The position numbers and the translations under genes are program-made. Below the pieces are notes generated by a model, which had not been told where the DNA came from, ran no database searches, and was given only the letters and a program-made list of their open reading frames with translations. Of a DNA stretch of 64,000 bases, positions 36,830 through 48,752 are shown piece after piece. The stretch covers positions 192,851,695-192,915,694 of the forward strand of contig NC_081415.1 of NCBI RefSeq assembly GCF_030272615.1, given 5' to 3'. This DNA is from Cryptomeria japonica. Lineage: Eukaryota; Streptophyta; Pinopsida; Cupressales; Cupressaceae. Position 1 is the first letter of the stretch; the number at the start of each line of letters is the position of its first letter.

Positions 36830-37386
36830 CTAGGTTTTATTCATTCTCACTTGAACGGTTTCAACATCAATCTTTCCATCTGGAGTGATCGGTATATCAT
36901 CCGATAGGTTCTTTCTTAGTGTGCAAGTTTTGGTAGTGTGACCCAATTTGTTGCAATGATAGCATACCATTCCAAGTGTTCTCCATGGTCCATTATTCAT
37001 ACTACCATTCTTCCTTCTACATGTTGCAACAGTGTGACTGCTACCACGATAGATCAAACAAGTTGCTTTCCAACTGGTTTTCGCTTGGTAACCAATTGAC
37101 CAATGGTCATAGGTATTGTACCGGTTGGGATTTCAGTTCACAGAAGGTTCCAGGATAACTCCTTGAGTCCTTGGAGGATGTCTCCAAGTGTTGTTCAAAA
37201 CTGGCCTGCATTCAAATGATCTATGCCCAAACTTGTTGCATGCATAACAGTTTCCATTGAATCTATTAGATCTGGGCTTATTGCTTAGAAAATAAGGAAA
37301 ATTGTTGTAGGCCTTGCTTCTACACACATTAGCAGTATGTCCTTCTTTGAGACAATTAAAGCAAACATGTTTAAATTTTTGCTTAC
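36830..37386 (-). pseudogene. E3 ORF1, C-terminal part: four zinc knuckles
   Basis: It continues in frame from the part at 45237-45876 across the E4 insertion (shared TSD codes Gly-Lys). Knuckles in order: CFNCLKEGHTANVC (about 37360), CYACNKFGHRSFEC (about 37250), CLIYRGSSHTVATC (second Cys replaced by Tyr) and CYHCNKLGHTTKTC (about 36960). An in-frame TGA at 37133 separates knuckles 2 and 3. The end reads DIPITPDGKIDVETVQ. A nucleocapsid-like RNA-binding role is expected from the knuckles. The ORFs 37133-37564 and 37396-37626 extend into the E4 LTR only by chance. Confidence 0.75.
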
Positions 37387-38656
37387 TGTAGCATCCTAAA
37401 ATTGCGACACTTGCAATTTCGACTGCATTTGGGTCTTCATGATGGCGGCACAACGTTGAACCTGAATGGAGACCCCGAAACCTGTTTGCGACATCAAAAA
37501 CTGCATATTTCTGCACCTTGGCCTGATCCTCCTTGCACCTTGCTGTCCCGGGAGGTGGGACCATGGCACCCAGTGCCCTGGTCCTTCAGGACCATGGCGC
37601 CTAGCGCTCTGGTCCCTCAGGACCATGGCGCCCAGCGCCCTGGTCCCTGGCCCTATTTTGGGCCCGGTCTCTTGTTGGGCATTGGGTCTTTAAGTTTGCA
37701 ATTTGGAAAATAATGCTCCTAGGTCGGCCTAAGGTCTGAAAAATCAGTCTCCTAACCCTAATTGACAAGTATATAAATTACATTTCCCCTCCCAGAAAGG
37801 GTAGTAGAAAAAGAGAAAAAACATACATGTGCAAAAGGCGGAAGCGCTAGGCAAACATTCAAACATTCAAGCATTCAAGCATTCCTTCAAGCAATTGAGC
37901 ATTCTAAGTCTCCATTCAAGGCTAGGTGTTGCATTCAAGACAAGGGTTCAACCATTGAAGAGGAGATCACTTACAACCTACAACATACAACATACAACAT
38001 CAGTACGCCTTTGCATGTAAGAATACAAACATTCTTACAACAAGGTATCAGTACTTGATTACATTACAAACACTTACATTTACAACATTCTCATTTCTTG
38101 GTTAAATCCAAAACCGAGGTTTGACCTAAAGGCAAACCCCTAATCCCTAACCCCCCAATCGTCCTCTCTTTTCTGTGTGTAGGTTGCAGGTACGCAGCTG
38201 TAATTGAAGATCTGGAATCCTTGTGCAGAGATGAACAGACCCCCCTTCGTTTCGCGGATTTTTCGGAGGACCGTGTGCACTCCGGGCACCATCATCTCGT
38301 CAACTTTCGCTCAAATTTGCAGGACAACATCGTCTCGACAGTTTACTGCTAATTTCAGGTCTGTAGCTTCATCCCGTGTCCCTATCTCCGTCTATAAGTG
38401 AATCTTTCTTACTTTACATGCATTCCTAGTTCAATCATTCTATCTACATTCTTTACAAAAGAGGGGTATCCTTGATGTCTAAACCCTTGAAATTCATTTA
38501 GAATTCAATCTTGCATTGTGTGGGATTGGATCTTGTGAGTTTCAACCCCTCTTTTGAATGTAAAGTCTCTCCTAAGTGAAAACCGTCAATCCTAGTGACC
38601 TCCTTTCTCTCTCCATGGAGTGGGGGAACACCTAGGGCTCGATTTTCCGCTTTACA
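37387..38656 (+). repeat. E4 5' LTR (1,270 bp)
   Basis: TATATAAA at 37770 is the likely TATA box. A 31-bp unit (GACCATGGCGCCCAGCGCCC type) is present three times at 37559-37651 but only once in the other LTR, which accounts for the 62-bp length difference. The ORFs inside (37402-37713, 37829-38020, 38204-38401) are repeated in the 3' LTR and are not genes. Confidence 0.95.
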
Positions 38657-39844
38657 TTTTGGTGAACCTGATGTGAACATCCTAATTCTGATTATTCATG
38701 GTTAGATCTGAAAAAAAAAATTTGCTTCCTTAATTACATTTCCATGTTTGATCTTTTGCAAATTTTAGAGGTTAATTACATAAAAACCCTAAATTTTCTT
38801 TTTAGTAATTGAGCTTGTGAAATGTTTAATTGTTAATGCTTGTTTCAGATCTACCCTTCTATTGTAAATTGTCAATTCATATTTGTGCTCTAATTCTGAA
38901 AATTAAGTGGTTAAGTGTCAAAACCCTAATTTTTAGAACCCTCTTGATTCAACCTTTAACCAATGATTTCACTGATCAAAACACCTCCAAATCGGCTGTA
39001 ACTTTGGATTCCGCAACAAAATCACAATATCTCTCATCCCTGAAAATTTTGAAAAAAGTTGCGAGGACTGTGTGCACCCCGAGCGCCATTGTCCTCGACA
39101 TTTTTTTTGAAATTTCGGGAGCTAGATCTTACTATATTTTTCTGCTAGAATCCAGAATCTTGGCTGATTTCATCAATTCTAACACTTTCAAAATTAAAGT
39201 CAAAGTTGGTCTAGTGATTGCTTGGATTAAGGCTTATAATCATTCAAAAATTGTTGAAATTGAAATTTCGTGTCAAAATTGTGTTTCTTACTGTCCTAAA
39301 TCTGAAAAGTGTGTTGGCATTCATTCGAAATTTCAGTGCTTTATTCAAATTCTTGCAATTTGTGACTTTTGAAATTAAGTGTTTAATTGTAACAACCTTG
39401 ATTTCCACTTTCAAAATTGAATTTTGCATGAAATTGAGTCAAATTTTAAATTTCAAAGCCTGCATTGCTTTTAGTATTCCCTCTAAAATCATAAAATTCA
39501 AAATTTCAGTTTCCCTCTCTTTTTCAAAATTCAAATTTTGCATTTTTCAACAATCTTGGTAGGGTTCAATTTTGAGATTGCAACTTTAATTTGGCCTATC
39601 TATAGATCTTAAAATCACTCAATTTTTTCAAATTAGCTTTAAAATCGTCATAACTTTCATCCCTAAAAATTTCAAAAAAAGTTGCGAGGACTGTGTGCAC
39701 TCCGTTCGCCATGGTCCCCAACATTTTTTTTGAAATTTTGGGAGATTGTCCTGATTGTATTTAACAGCTTAAATCTAGGAGATTGGCTAATTTTATTGAA
39801 ATTTGCTACCTCTAAATTCAAAATCTTCTCTCTCTCACTAGTGC
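38657..39844 (+). other. E4 primer-site region and untranslated leader
   Basis: TTTTGGTGAACCTGATGTG follows the LTR and is the presumed primer-binding site (tRNA not identified). The leader of about 1.2 kb contains two diverged copies of a GAGGACTGTGTGCACYCCG..GCCAT segment (about 39060 and 39684). The LTR also carries a GGACCGTGTGCACTCCGGGC version (about 38268), so this is a dispersed internal repeat. The ORFs here have no support. Confidence 0.55.
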
Positions 39845-42800
39845 ATGAGTTTTACAACAATAAGCCCTACTTACACTATGCCCGTTAGACGAAGCCTTAG
39901 AATTAAGTCTTTCCAAGGTTTAATTACCGAAGAGATGGAACCTAATTTGAGTGGCCTTTTTAACGAGGACATGGGTAATTCCTCTAATCCTCTAAATGAT
40001 GAAGAAGCTCTCCATGAGGTTTCTGTAGAACAACTTTCGAAATTGGATAACCAATTTGATGATTTTCAGCAATGGATGTCTCAAGAATACCCTGATAGTG
40101 AAGCTCTTTCATTAATTAAGGGTCTAAAACGTATGGTTCAAAGTGATAAGAATGGAATTGATATTTTACGTGGTATTGCACACATTGTGGATTCGAATGT
40201 GATGCCTATGAAGAGTTGTGCCGAAACTTTAGGTTATACACAACCTCCTACTCAAGTCAATCATTCTATTCCTTTGACAACTTCTATTGCTAGTATACCT
40301 ACTTTTACATCAAACATAATGACTACTTCAATACAAAACATTCCACCTATGATCACTAGTCATGGGGGCAATCCTTCTTCTTCAATCAACCCTCTTCCTT
40401 CATTCATTCCTTCAATGAGTGTTCCTATTACATCTCCACAAATGAACATGATGCAAGGGGGCAATTAATTTAACCCTTCCATTCCTCCTTGTAGTGTTCC
40501 TTTTTTCCAATCATCTCCTATGACTAACTATCATAGTGTCCCACCACCTTACTCTCAATCAATACCTTCTTTTCATAACATAATACCTCCATCACAATCT
40601 AACACGTCTAATATGAACTCTTCGACTGAAGCGACCATTAACAATCTTGCACAAACTGTCTTTTCTTTATAGCAACAAATTGCCTCTATGAATCAATCTA
40701 AGTCTAGTGTGCCCACATTTGATGTTGTGAGCCCACTTTCTCTTGACATTGTTCGAGCTATCCCCCCTAAGCATGTTGAAATCCCACAATTGGAGCTTTA
40801 TAATGGTAAGGGTGATCCTCTAACACATGTTAAGACCTTTCAAACAATATGTACTGATTTTGCTCATGACCAAAGGTTGCTTGCAAAACTGTTTACTAGA
40901 ACATTAAGAGATAAAGCTCTACAATGGTATTGCTCGTTGCCTTCCTATTCTATTACTTCTTTCCAACAACTTGTAAATGCTTTTATTCAACAATTTCAAA
41001 ACAATATAAGTCCTAAAGTTACTTTGATTGATTTAATGCATTGTAAACAAGGTGTTAAAGAAAAAGTGACTGATTTCATTGGTAGATATAAGCATTTGTA
41101 TGCTCAAATTTCTTTTATAGTACCTGACAATGATATTCAAAGAATCTTTATTTCTAATTTACAAAAGGATATTAGAGAAAAACTTCTGTTTTCTGAGTTT
41201 ACTTCTTTCCAACAGTTGTGCGCAACTCTTCACAATTATCAACTGACTGTGAGCCAAATGGAACAAGCAAATCCTATGGCTTCGAGTGATAAGGGTGATA
41301 GTAGTCAACAACCATTTGGGAAGTTTAAACTGAACAGAGAGTTCATTAAGTTCAATGAAAACATCATCAACAACAATGTGAATGCAGCATCAGGTGTGCC
41401 TCCTATTTCTAAGTTTTTCAAGAATGAAAGAAAGTTTACTCTTTTGAATAAATCATTGCATAGTATTATGAATAAGTTATTGGAACAAAATGTGCTTACC
41501 CTCCCTCCTATAAAGCAAATAGATCCTGCAAAGATTAATTCACCCTATTTTGATAACAAATCTTTTTGTCAATTTCATCGTCAACCTGGGCATGATACTG
41601 AAAAATGTTTTGCTTTGAAGGGTAAAATTCAAGATTTGATTGATAATAATACTATCTCTGTTTCAGGTGTGAATGATAAAGGCAACACATCTGTAGCTCC
41701 TCCTAACCAAAATCTTAAGATTTTTACTGATCCATTACCTTCTCATACCTCTAATGTGATTGATACTAATGATTCGTCTTTCTCACCTGATAGTCTTGTG
41801 TCTATGACTCTGAATGTGATTAACTTTGTGGAACAGCAGAAAATCCCTAAAGAACCTTCCATCACATTTGATTCCAGTGAAACTATCAGGGCACCTGATG
41901 GTCCTTTATATATAGTTGCAAAAGTCAAGAATACACCTTGCCGTGGAGTGCTTATTGATCCTTCTTGTATGGTTAATGTCATTACTGAAGAATTTCTTTT
42001 TACTTCGCAATTGAATCAAGTGATCTATGACAAAACAAATGTGGTTGTGAAATTATTTGATGCATTTTCTTCTCCTGCAATTGGTTCTATTACATTACCT
42101 ATTGAGGTTCATAACAAACCCCTTGATGTGGACTTTTCTATTATTCCATCGTCCGAACAATTTCGTGTGAAGTTAGGCTATCCTTGGCTATCTTCCATGA
42201 AAGCTATTGCTTCTCCTATTCACAAGTGCTTGAAATTTCCCCATAATGGTGAAGTTGTTACTATTAATCATAGTCTCTTTAAACCAGCTGAAAGAACTTC
42301 TAGCGTTCCTATTGATTATTTTTGGCCTAAACAATTTCAATCTCTTCCACCGTGAAGTGATCATCTTTTCAAATCTTATGAAAAGTGGAAAAAAGATATG
42401 ATCCTATCTATAAGTGAACCTAGAACACCCAAACTTGATGTTCCTATCATTCTTGAGAAGGAAGTTCTTCCTTTGAAAGATAAAACTAATGTCTTTCCTC
42501 AAGAAGATTCCCAACCCATTCCTATGGATGTGACTATGTCTATGACTAATAAAATTTCTAAAGGTAGACCTATACCTCCTCATCATGATGGACTTGGTCT
42601 CCTTCCTAAACCAAATATTCCTCCTTTATATGCAGTTCCTCCTCCTTCCTCTTATAGAGAGAAGAGACCTTCCTCTTCTCCTATTATTCAACCTAAGAGA
42701 CCACAACCTAAACACCCAAGTGATAAGGATGAGAACATTCCTCCTTCTCAATCTTCTCAACTTCCTACTAAGACTAGATGAAATCATTCTGCACGTGAAT

Positions 42801-43273
42801 GCTGATGAAAGCATCGTCTTAGAGCTCAGGCAGCTGCTTCTCAAACTTTGTAATCCCCCAAAACACCTTCAGCTAGTATTATTCCATTTTCTCCTCAGCC
42901 GAAAATTGAGCCAAAATCTCCTAAACATAAGATGCATGATGGTCTTGATCTTGTGCGAGTTAAAGATCCTATTTTTATAAATCTTGATGATGATATAGAT
43001 GAAAATGTTATTCATGATGAAAATGTTACTCCTCTTTCTTCTGATAGTGAATATGAATATGTTGATGTTGATAACCATTTATCTAATGAATTTTCTAAAG
43101 CACTTATCCTAGCTCCTAGACAAGAACAACGTGGCATGGAACATGAACATAGCCCTTGTTTGGATCTTGTGATAGCTCCATCTTCTATGTTGGATGTTCC
43201 TCCTCTAGCGTGTTTCCTGCCTTCCCGAAATATTGATCAGCAAGATCAGGGGGTGGATGACGTGCTGGACTAG
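39845..43273 (+). pseudogene. E4 gag-protease polyprotein, 1,143 codons in one frame with seven stops
   Basis: A single frame runs from ATG 39845 to TAG 43271 with no indel. A Retrotrans_gag-like domain covers about residues 318-470 (LYNGKGDPLTHVKTF through the RTLRDKALQWYCSLP helix and DFIGRYKHLY). A CHHC knuckle CQFHRQPGHDTEKC follows at about 575-588. A retropepsin-like region has VLIDPSCMVNVITEE at about 703, in which Asp-Pro-Ser stands where Asp-Ser/Gly-Gly is usual, and later LGYPWLSSMKAI. A Pro-rich tail and an acidic end follow. In-frame stops are at 40466, 40670, 42353, 42779, 42803, 42806 and 42851. Each could come from Gln or Arg codons by one C-to-T change. Product: virus-like particle proteins without a polymerase. 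Confidence 0.85.
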
Positions 43274-44023
43274 TTTCATTAGCATAGCAGACTCTCTCCT
43301 CCTCTCTTGATCTCTTTTGTTACTTCTTCTATGTGTTATTCTCATTCTTCTATTTGTTGTCCTTAGTGTTGTTTACTTGAGGACGATGCAAATCATTGAG
43401 ATCTCTTTTGGTCTATCTCATGTTGACTCAAAAGACACGTGTTCCCTTCTTCTAGGTGACCTTCCTTGATTGGGGAATGAAGAACAATTATGTATACATA
43501 CATATGATATACATGAATTATCATACAACATACTGACCCCAAGGAAAGTGAAGTCACCTCGTGCTTTGTGTTGTGTCTATTATCCTTGGGCTTATCTCAC
43601 ACTTGGGGGCTAAATCCTTGTGATAATGTGCTCCTTTCCCTTCTCATTTCTTATATGTATCACTACCTTAAAGCAATCACCCCCGATGAGGCGTGTGCGA
43701 TCACTTTAACATAGGGGGGCATACACCCCATTCATATCTCTTCAAGATACTTGAAAATTTCTTGGCGAACTTAGCTTTGCCTTGAAAATTTTTGGTATTT
43801 TTCTTGCATGACTCATAGTGAGGGAACCTTACTACTGACAGTCATGGTTCTCCCTCGTAATCTTCCCTTTTACTTTGTCAATTGAAGTCGTAAGATCCTT
43901 AGTCCACTGGGGGCTTGGTGTATCTTGCCTCCTTGACGTGGTGAAAGTTTTTCAATGTTGTTTCCTTGTACTTTACCGGAAGTATGGGCGTACGCTTATA
44001 CTCCTGCTAAAGTGGGGGCTAAA
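43274..44023 (+). other. E4 3' untranslated region and polypurine tract
   Basis: No coding frame. AAAGTGGGGGCTAAA at 44009-44023 directly precedes the 3' LTR and is the polypurine tract. The same words precede the E1b 3' LTR. Confidence 0.8.
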
Positions 44024-45231
44024 TGTAGCGTCCTAAAATTGTGACACTTGCAATTTCAACTGCATTTGGGTCTTCACGATGGCGGTGCAACATTGAACCT
44101 GAATGGAGACCCCGAAACCTGCTTGCGACATCAAAAACTGCATATTTTTGCACCTTGGCCTGATCCTCCTTGCACCCTGCTGTCCCGGGAGGTGGGACCA
44201 TTGCACCCAGCGCCCTGGTCCCTGGCACTATTTTGGGCCCGGTCTCTTGTTGGGCATCAGGTCTTTAAGTTTGCAATTTGGAAAATAATGCTCCTAGGTC
44301 GGCCTAAGGTCCGAAAAATCAGTCTCCTAACCCTAATTGACAAGTATATAAATTACATTTCCCCTCCCAGAAAGGGTAGTAGAAAAAGAGAAAAAACATA
44401 CGTGTGCAAAAGGCGGAAGCGCTAGGCAAACATTCAAACATTCAAGCATTCAAGCATTCCTTCAAGCAATTGAGCATTCTAAGTCTCCATTCAAGGCTAG
44501 GTGTTGCATTCAAGACAAGGGTTCAACCATTGAAGAGGAGATCACTTACAACCTACAACATACAACATACAACATCATTACGCCTTCGCATGTAAGAATA
44601 CAAACATTCTTACAACAAGGTATCAGTACTTGATTACATTACAAACACTTACATTTACAGCATTCTCATTTCTTGGTTAAATCCAAAACCGGGGTTTGAC
44701 CTAAAGGAAAACCCCTAATCCTTAACCCCCCAATCGTCCTCTCTTTTCTATGTGTAGGTTGCAGGTACGCGGCTGTAATTGAAGATCTGGAATCCTTGTG
44801 TAGAGATGAACAGACCCCCCTTCGTTTCGCGGATTTTTCGAAGGACCGTGTGCACTCCGGGCGCCATCGTCCCGTCAACTTTCGCTCAAATTTGCAGGAC
44901 AGCATCGTCTTGACAGTTTACTGCTAATTTCAGGTCTGTAGCTTCATCCCATGTCCCTATCTCCGTCTATAAGCGAATCTTTCTTACTTTACGTGCATTC
45001 CTAGTTCAATCATTCTATCTACATTCTTTACAAAAGAGGGGTATCCTTGATGTCTCAACCCTTGAAACTCATTTAGAATTCAATCTTGCATTGTGTGGGA
45101 TTGGATCTTGTGAGTTTCAACCCCTCTTTTGAATGTAAAGTCTCTCCTAAGTGAAAACCGTCAATCCTAGTGACCTCCTTTCTCTCTCCATGGAGTGGGG
45201 GAACACCTAGGGTTCGATTTTCCGCTTTACA
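44024..45231 (+). repeat. E4 3' LTR (1,208 bp)
   Basis: It is collinear with 37387-38656 except for two missing 31-bp units (single unit at 44196-44226). TATA-like TATATAAA lies at 44345. The ORF tail of 45073-45786 that enters it is chance read-through from E3 ORF1. Confidence 0.95.
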
Positions 45232-45236
45232 CTTAC

Positions 45237-45876
45237 CTTTGTCCTTGGATGTTGGTTGCTTCTTTGATGCTTCAACTTTTGTTCCAGAGGTCTCACCTTG
45301 CTCATACCCAAAGAAACCAAATCTAGTGGTATTCTTTACTGGCTTTGCCGATTCCATCTTTTGTTCTAGCTTAATAGTACTCTTATTGAATTTGACAAGT
45401 ATCTCCTTTGACTTAGTAAGTTCCTTGGGGATAGCAACATTGGATTCCATCAAGGTTGCATTCTCAGAAATAGCCATATTTAGTTCACCTTGCATTTCTT
45501 CTTTTTCCACTTTACTCTCTTGGAGATGAGCAATAAGGGTATTGATTTCTTGCTTCAGCTTGGAGATCTCATGGTCTTTTTCCTTTACCAGATCTTCAGC
45601 TTTCCTTCTATTCTCAATCTCTTGACACATTCTGATAGTCATTCCTTCCAACTCCTTTCTCAGGTTGGCTTTAGATTCATTCAGTTTTTCAACTTCTTCA
45701 ATTAAGGCATCCATATTAGCTTCATCAGAAGAGCTATTTTCAGTAAGTTCCATCAGTTTCTCAGCATGCTCCCTTCTCTTGGCCAAAGAGGCTTTATACT
45801 TGACTTTGAGTTCATTATAGGCTCTCTCAGTCTAAGTGAGACGATGAGTAAGTTCTCTCACAGTGTATTCCCCCAT
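45237..45876 (-). pseudogene. E3 ORF1, N-terminal part: long coiled coil
   Basis: ATG at 45876 lies about 36 bp downstream of the primer site. One in-frame TAG lies near 45834; after it the frame is open to the E4 insertion. The sequence is a Leu/Glu/Lys heptad-like coiled coil (for example LIEEVEKLNESKANLRKEL), with a linker RFGFFGYEQGETSG before the knuckles at 37386-36830. It lacks the UBN2 or Retrotrans_gag capsid core, as does E2 ORF1. It may be a derived gag in which the coiled coil handles assembly (inference). Confidence 0.75.
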
Positions 45877-45911
45877 ATCTCCTTCCAAGTGGTTAGACTT
45901 ATAGAAAGATT

Positions 45912-45925
45912 GGCTCTAATACCAA
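45912..45925 (-). promoter_or_regulatory. E3 primer-binding site
   Basis: The minus strand reads TTGGTATTAGAGCC one base after the LTR end, identical to the E2 site and close to the Met-tRNA complement. Confidence 0.8.
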
Positions 45926-45926
45926 T

Positions 45927-47056
45927 TGATGAATACTAAGAGGGGGGGGTGAATTAGTATACCAAAAAATACTGTAATCAAACTTCTAAACAATTTAGCA
46001 GATAACCGGTGCAATAGATTCACTAATAAACCAGTTAAGATAAATGCAAACCAAATAGAAAATAAAGCATTCACCCACAAAAGCACAATCACCATAACAC
46101 AAGATATTTGACGTGGAAACCCAAATGGGAAAAACCATGGTGAGCAAAAACTCATAAGTAACTATCCGCATAATAGAAACTAGACCGGTTAAGGTCATAC
46201 AATGTTCTTCACCAGAACAGATCCTGTTAGGAATCTATATCTTTGTTAGGAGATAAGTCTTGTTAACGACTACCTTGTGAGAGGATTTCAGATCCACAGT
46301 TGTGAACCTCCTTGTTAGAGGATTTACAAAGGCTTTGTTGGGCCTACCCGGTTAAGGGTTTCAGACTTGTCGAAGATATGAGTAATCAACAAGTGAGTGA
46401 TCTAGCAAATAGCACAGTCTACTTAATTAGATCCTTGATAGTTCATTGTTAATGCATTTCAGCATTACTTCAGTCTTCAATATCTCCACACTCTAACTCT
46501 TCACATAGACTTAATCTTCTCTACAATGATCACACATAACCTCTTCTATCACACATCTCTCATACTCTATCTCATACATGCAAGCCCTAGACATGATGTC
46601 CTTATAAAGGAATCTGATTTCATGTCGATCCAATAGGGTTAAACTATAAGTTCTTAGGTTTAGTGCATCTAGACACATTTGGTAACACGACACAAAATCA
46701 CCGCCAAAGTGTCGGTGGATGATAACTCATCATAGAAATACCGATTGGTAACTCATCAAAGAGTAATACCGGTTAATACAATAAACTGATTACCGATTGT
46801 CAAAAATGAAGACTGGGAAATGTTAACTACCGCTTTGTTCCTTCATACCGCTTTGTTCCTTCGTATGGCTTGAGCTCTTCAAACCACTTGGGTCTTCAGT
46901 CAATCTGTGACCGATAAACATCTTTTGCAAAACACCGATAGTCTAGAGACTATAATACACAATACTGGTTGGAGCAATTACCAATTGAGCATAACTCATA
47001 CATAAAGAAAGTGTGTGTCCATTAATGACAATCAAAACATCATCAAAATGCCAACA
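45927..47056 (-). repeat. E3 5' LTR
   Basis: It pairs with 31697-32812. The minus-strand start TGTTGGCATTTTGATGATG and end AGTATTCATCA are intact. It includes one small tandem duplication (CTTTGTTCCTTC, about 46830-46861) that is absent from the other LTR. Confidence 0.85.
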
Positions 47057-47061
47057 TTTCC

Positions 47062-47266
47062 CACACCGGGTTTCCTCGTTAAATATCTTGTGTTATGGTG
47101 TGTTCTCTATGCTATCTCTGTTATTATTATTTGTTGCATTAATTCTTACTTACCGGTACTGTTTTGGGATGTAAAGTTCTTAATAAGTTTAAATATTTTG
47201 TAAACCGGTTAGATACTGATTCACCCCCCCCTCTTAGTATCTTTGGGACTACCATTAATCCTAACA
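47062..47266 (+). repeat. E2 5' LTR, second part
   Basis: It resumes at CACACCGGGTTTCC, right after the E3 target duplication, and ends CCATTAATCCTAACA. It matches 52925-53135. Together with 31068-31696 it makes a full LTR of about 834 bp. Confidence 0.85.
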
Positions 47267-47267
47267 A

Positions 47268-47281
47268 TTGGTATTAGAGCC
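47268..47281 (+). promoter_or_regulatory. E2 primer-binding site
   Basis: TTGGTATTAGAGCC one base after the LTR; Met-tRNA-like and identical to the E3 site. Confidence 0.8.
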
Positions 47282-47337
47282 CGGTCCTCTATTTTCAAAA
47301 GCCTAACAGCTTGAGGAAGATTCTAACACCGATACAG

Positions 47338-48375
47338 ATGGAGAACTTAAGAAAACAATTGGAAGGAGCTCTTGTAGATTATGGTGCAGAGAAATTGAAG
47401 AATATCAAACTTGAAGATGATCTAAGGACTACATAGGAATTCATTCAAGGACTTTAGGAGAATCCTACTATAGCTCGAAATAAAAGAAAAGAACTTCACG
47501 AGAAGATGTAGAAAGATGATGATGAAAAGGAAACTCTTAATGAACTTGTGAACAAGTTGAGATTAGAGAATTGTAACATGGAGAATGAAATGCAAGATAT
47601 GACTATGAGGTTTTGTAAAGACATTGAAGACAGGAAGAAGAATGAAGAAGACTTGATTAGGAGACTTAATGATGCTGGTAATGAAAATCTAAGACTCGGT
47701 CATGAAAATGATATGCTAAAGACAGATCTAATTCACATGCAACATGATAAAATTGTGCTTATGAGACAAAAAGGAATTCTGGAAAATGAGTTGGCTACTG
47801 CAATTCAACACAAAGAGAAATTCAAGAAAAGTCCAGAGGAGCTTGATAACATGCTGAAAATTCAGAAACCTAATGGAGATACTAATGGACTTGGATTTGA
47901 AGTTGGAGAAAGTTCCAGTACTGCAAACAATCATGATCACAGTAAACTGGTAAAACAACCTAGTGCTTATAAATTTAATGGGAAATGTTTTAACTGTAAC
48001 AAGTATGGTCATAGAGAAAACTAGTGTAGATCTAGAAACCATCTAAACATTAATGCACCCACCGGTCATTGTTCCAAATGCAACAAAGTTGGTCATAATT
48101 CAGAAAACTACAGAATGAATTTGAGATGCTATGTTTGTGGAAGATTTGGGCACTTATCTAACCAATACAGAACACAAACCGACATAGGATATGGAAAGGC
48201 TATTCAAAAGAATAATGCGACTTGTTATGCTTGTAACAAGATTGGACATATTGCAAAATTTTGTAGAAGCAAGACTTCACCGACAAATAATAAAGGATCC
48301 AATTTGAGAGGCAAAGAAAAGGTAGATGAGGTAAAGCAAAAACTTTCAAAACAATGGATTAGGAAGAGAGATTAG
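47338..48375 (+). pseudogene. E2 ORF1: coiled coil plus four zinc knuckles
   Basis: A single frame of 346 codons from ATG 47338. The N-terminal 180 residues are coiled-coil-like (LRLENCNMENEMQDM). Then come FEVGESSST and the knuckles CFNCNKYGHREN(stop)C, CSKCNKVGHNSENY, CYVCGRFGHLSNQY and CYACNKIGHIAKFC. Knuckles 2 and 3 have Tyr in place of the last Cys. Stops at 47434, 47455, 47509 and 48022 are all TAG. It is homologous to E3 ORF1. The capsid domain of standard copia gag is absent. Confidence 0.75.
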
Positions 48376-48752
48376 AATGTTGATAAACTGTCCCTGCACT
48401 GGTAGAATAGAGGAACCCTCCACTGGTAGGAGAATCTTCATCCAACTAAGAAGTAACCCTTTGGGGGTATTGCAGCAAATTGAATATCATGCAGATTACC
48501 CTCGGCCGATGGTGAGAGGATAAATTTCTTCTTTACTAGCAGATGTGTTAAGTTTTCAATTAATCGATGAGCATTTAATGTGGTTGGTAAGAGAAAAGTC
48601 ATTATAAATCGTCGGATTTCCCTCAATTTTTATTCACCGAGCATTCAAATTAGCAGAGAGTGTGAAAACTGAGTGAAGGCATTCAAGAAAAGGTGTGAAG
48701 CGATTTATTTCAAGCATTCAGAATATTTTAAGGAAGCTAAAGGTATTTTTCA
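48376..48752 (+). other. E2 spacer between ORF1 and ORF2
   Basis: No supported gene. It includes the ORF2 leader with TTCAAGCATTCAG near 48709. The minus-strand ORF 48438-48626 has no support. Confidence 0.5.

Larger units (their letters stand above)
37387..45231 (+). mobile_element. E4: structurally complete gypsy-type gag-protease element, youngest insertion
   Basis: LTRs 37387-38656 and 44024-45231 begin TGTAGC and end TTTTCCGCTTTACA. The target duplication CTTAC is exact (37382-37386 and 45232-45236). Taking E4 out restores the E3 ORF1 frame. The 5.4-kb internal region holds one long gag-protease frame and no reverse transcriptase or integrase. That puts it in the class of non-autonomous gag-containing elements sometimes called TR-GAG. 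The two LTRs are very similar, and most differences near their starts are C/T or A/G. Confidence 0.95.
31697..47056 (-). mobile_element. E3: minus-strand relative of E2, inserted in the E2 5' LTR
   Basis: LTRs at 31697-32812 and 45927-47056, flanked by TTTCT (31692-31696) and TTTCC (47057-47061). Read on the minus strand: 5' LTR (45927-47056), primer site TTGGTATTAGAGCC (45925-45912), ORF1 with coiled coil and four knuckles (interrupted by E4), ORF2 (36303-33094), polypurine tract (32824-32813), 3' LTR. The two ORFs are homologous to those of E2 at protein level, but the LTRs are mostly different, so E2 and E3 are sister families. No polymerase genes are present. Confidence 0.85.

Noticed and set aside
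37387-45231. E4 as an autonomous gypsy element
   Set aside because: After the retropepsin-like region the frame holds only Pro-rich and acidic sequence; there is no room or motif for reverse transcriptase and integrase.
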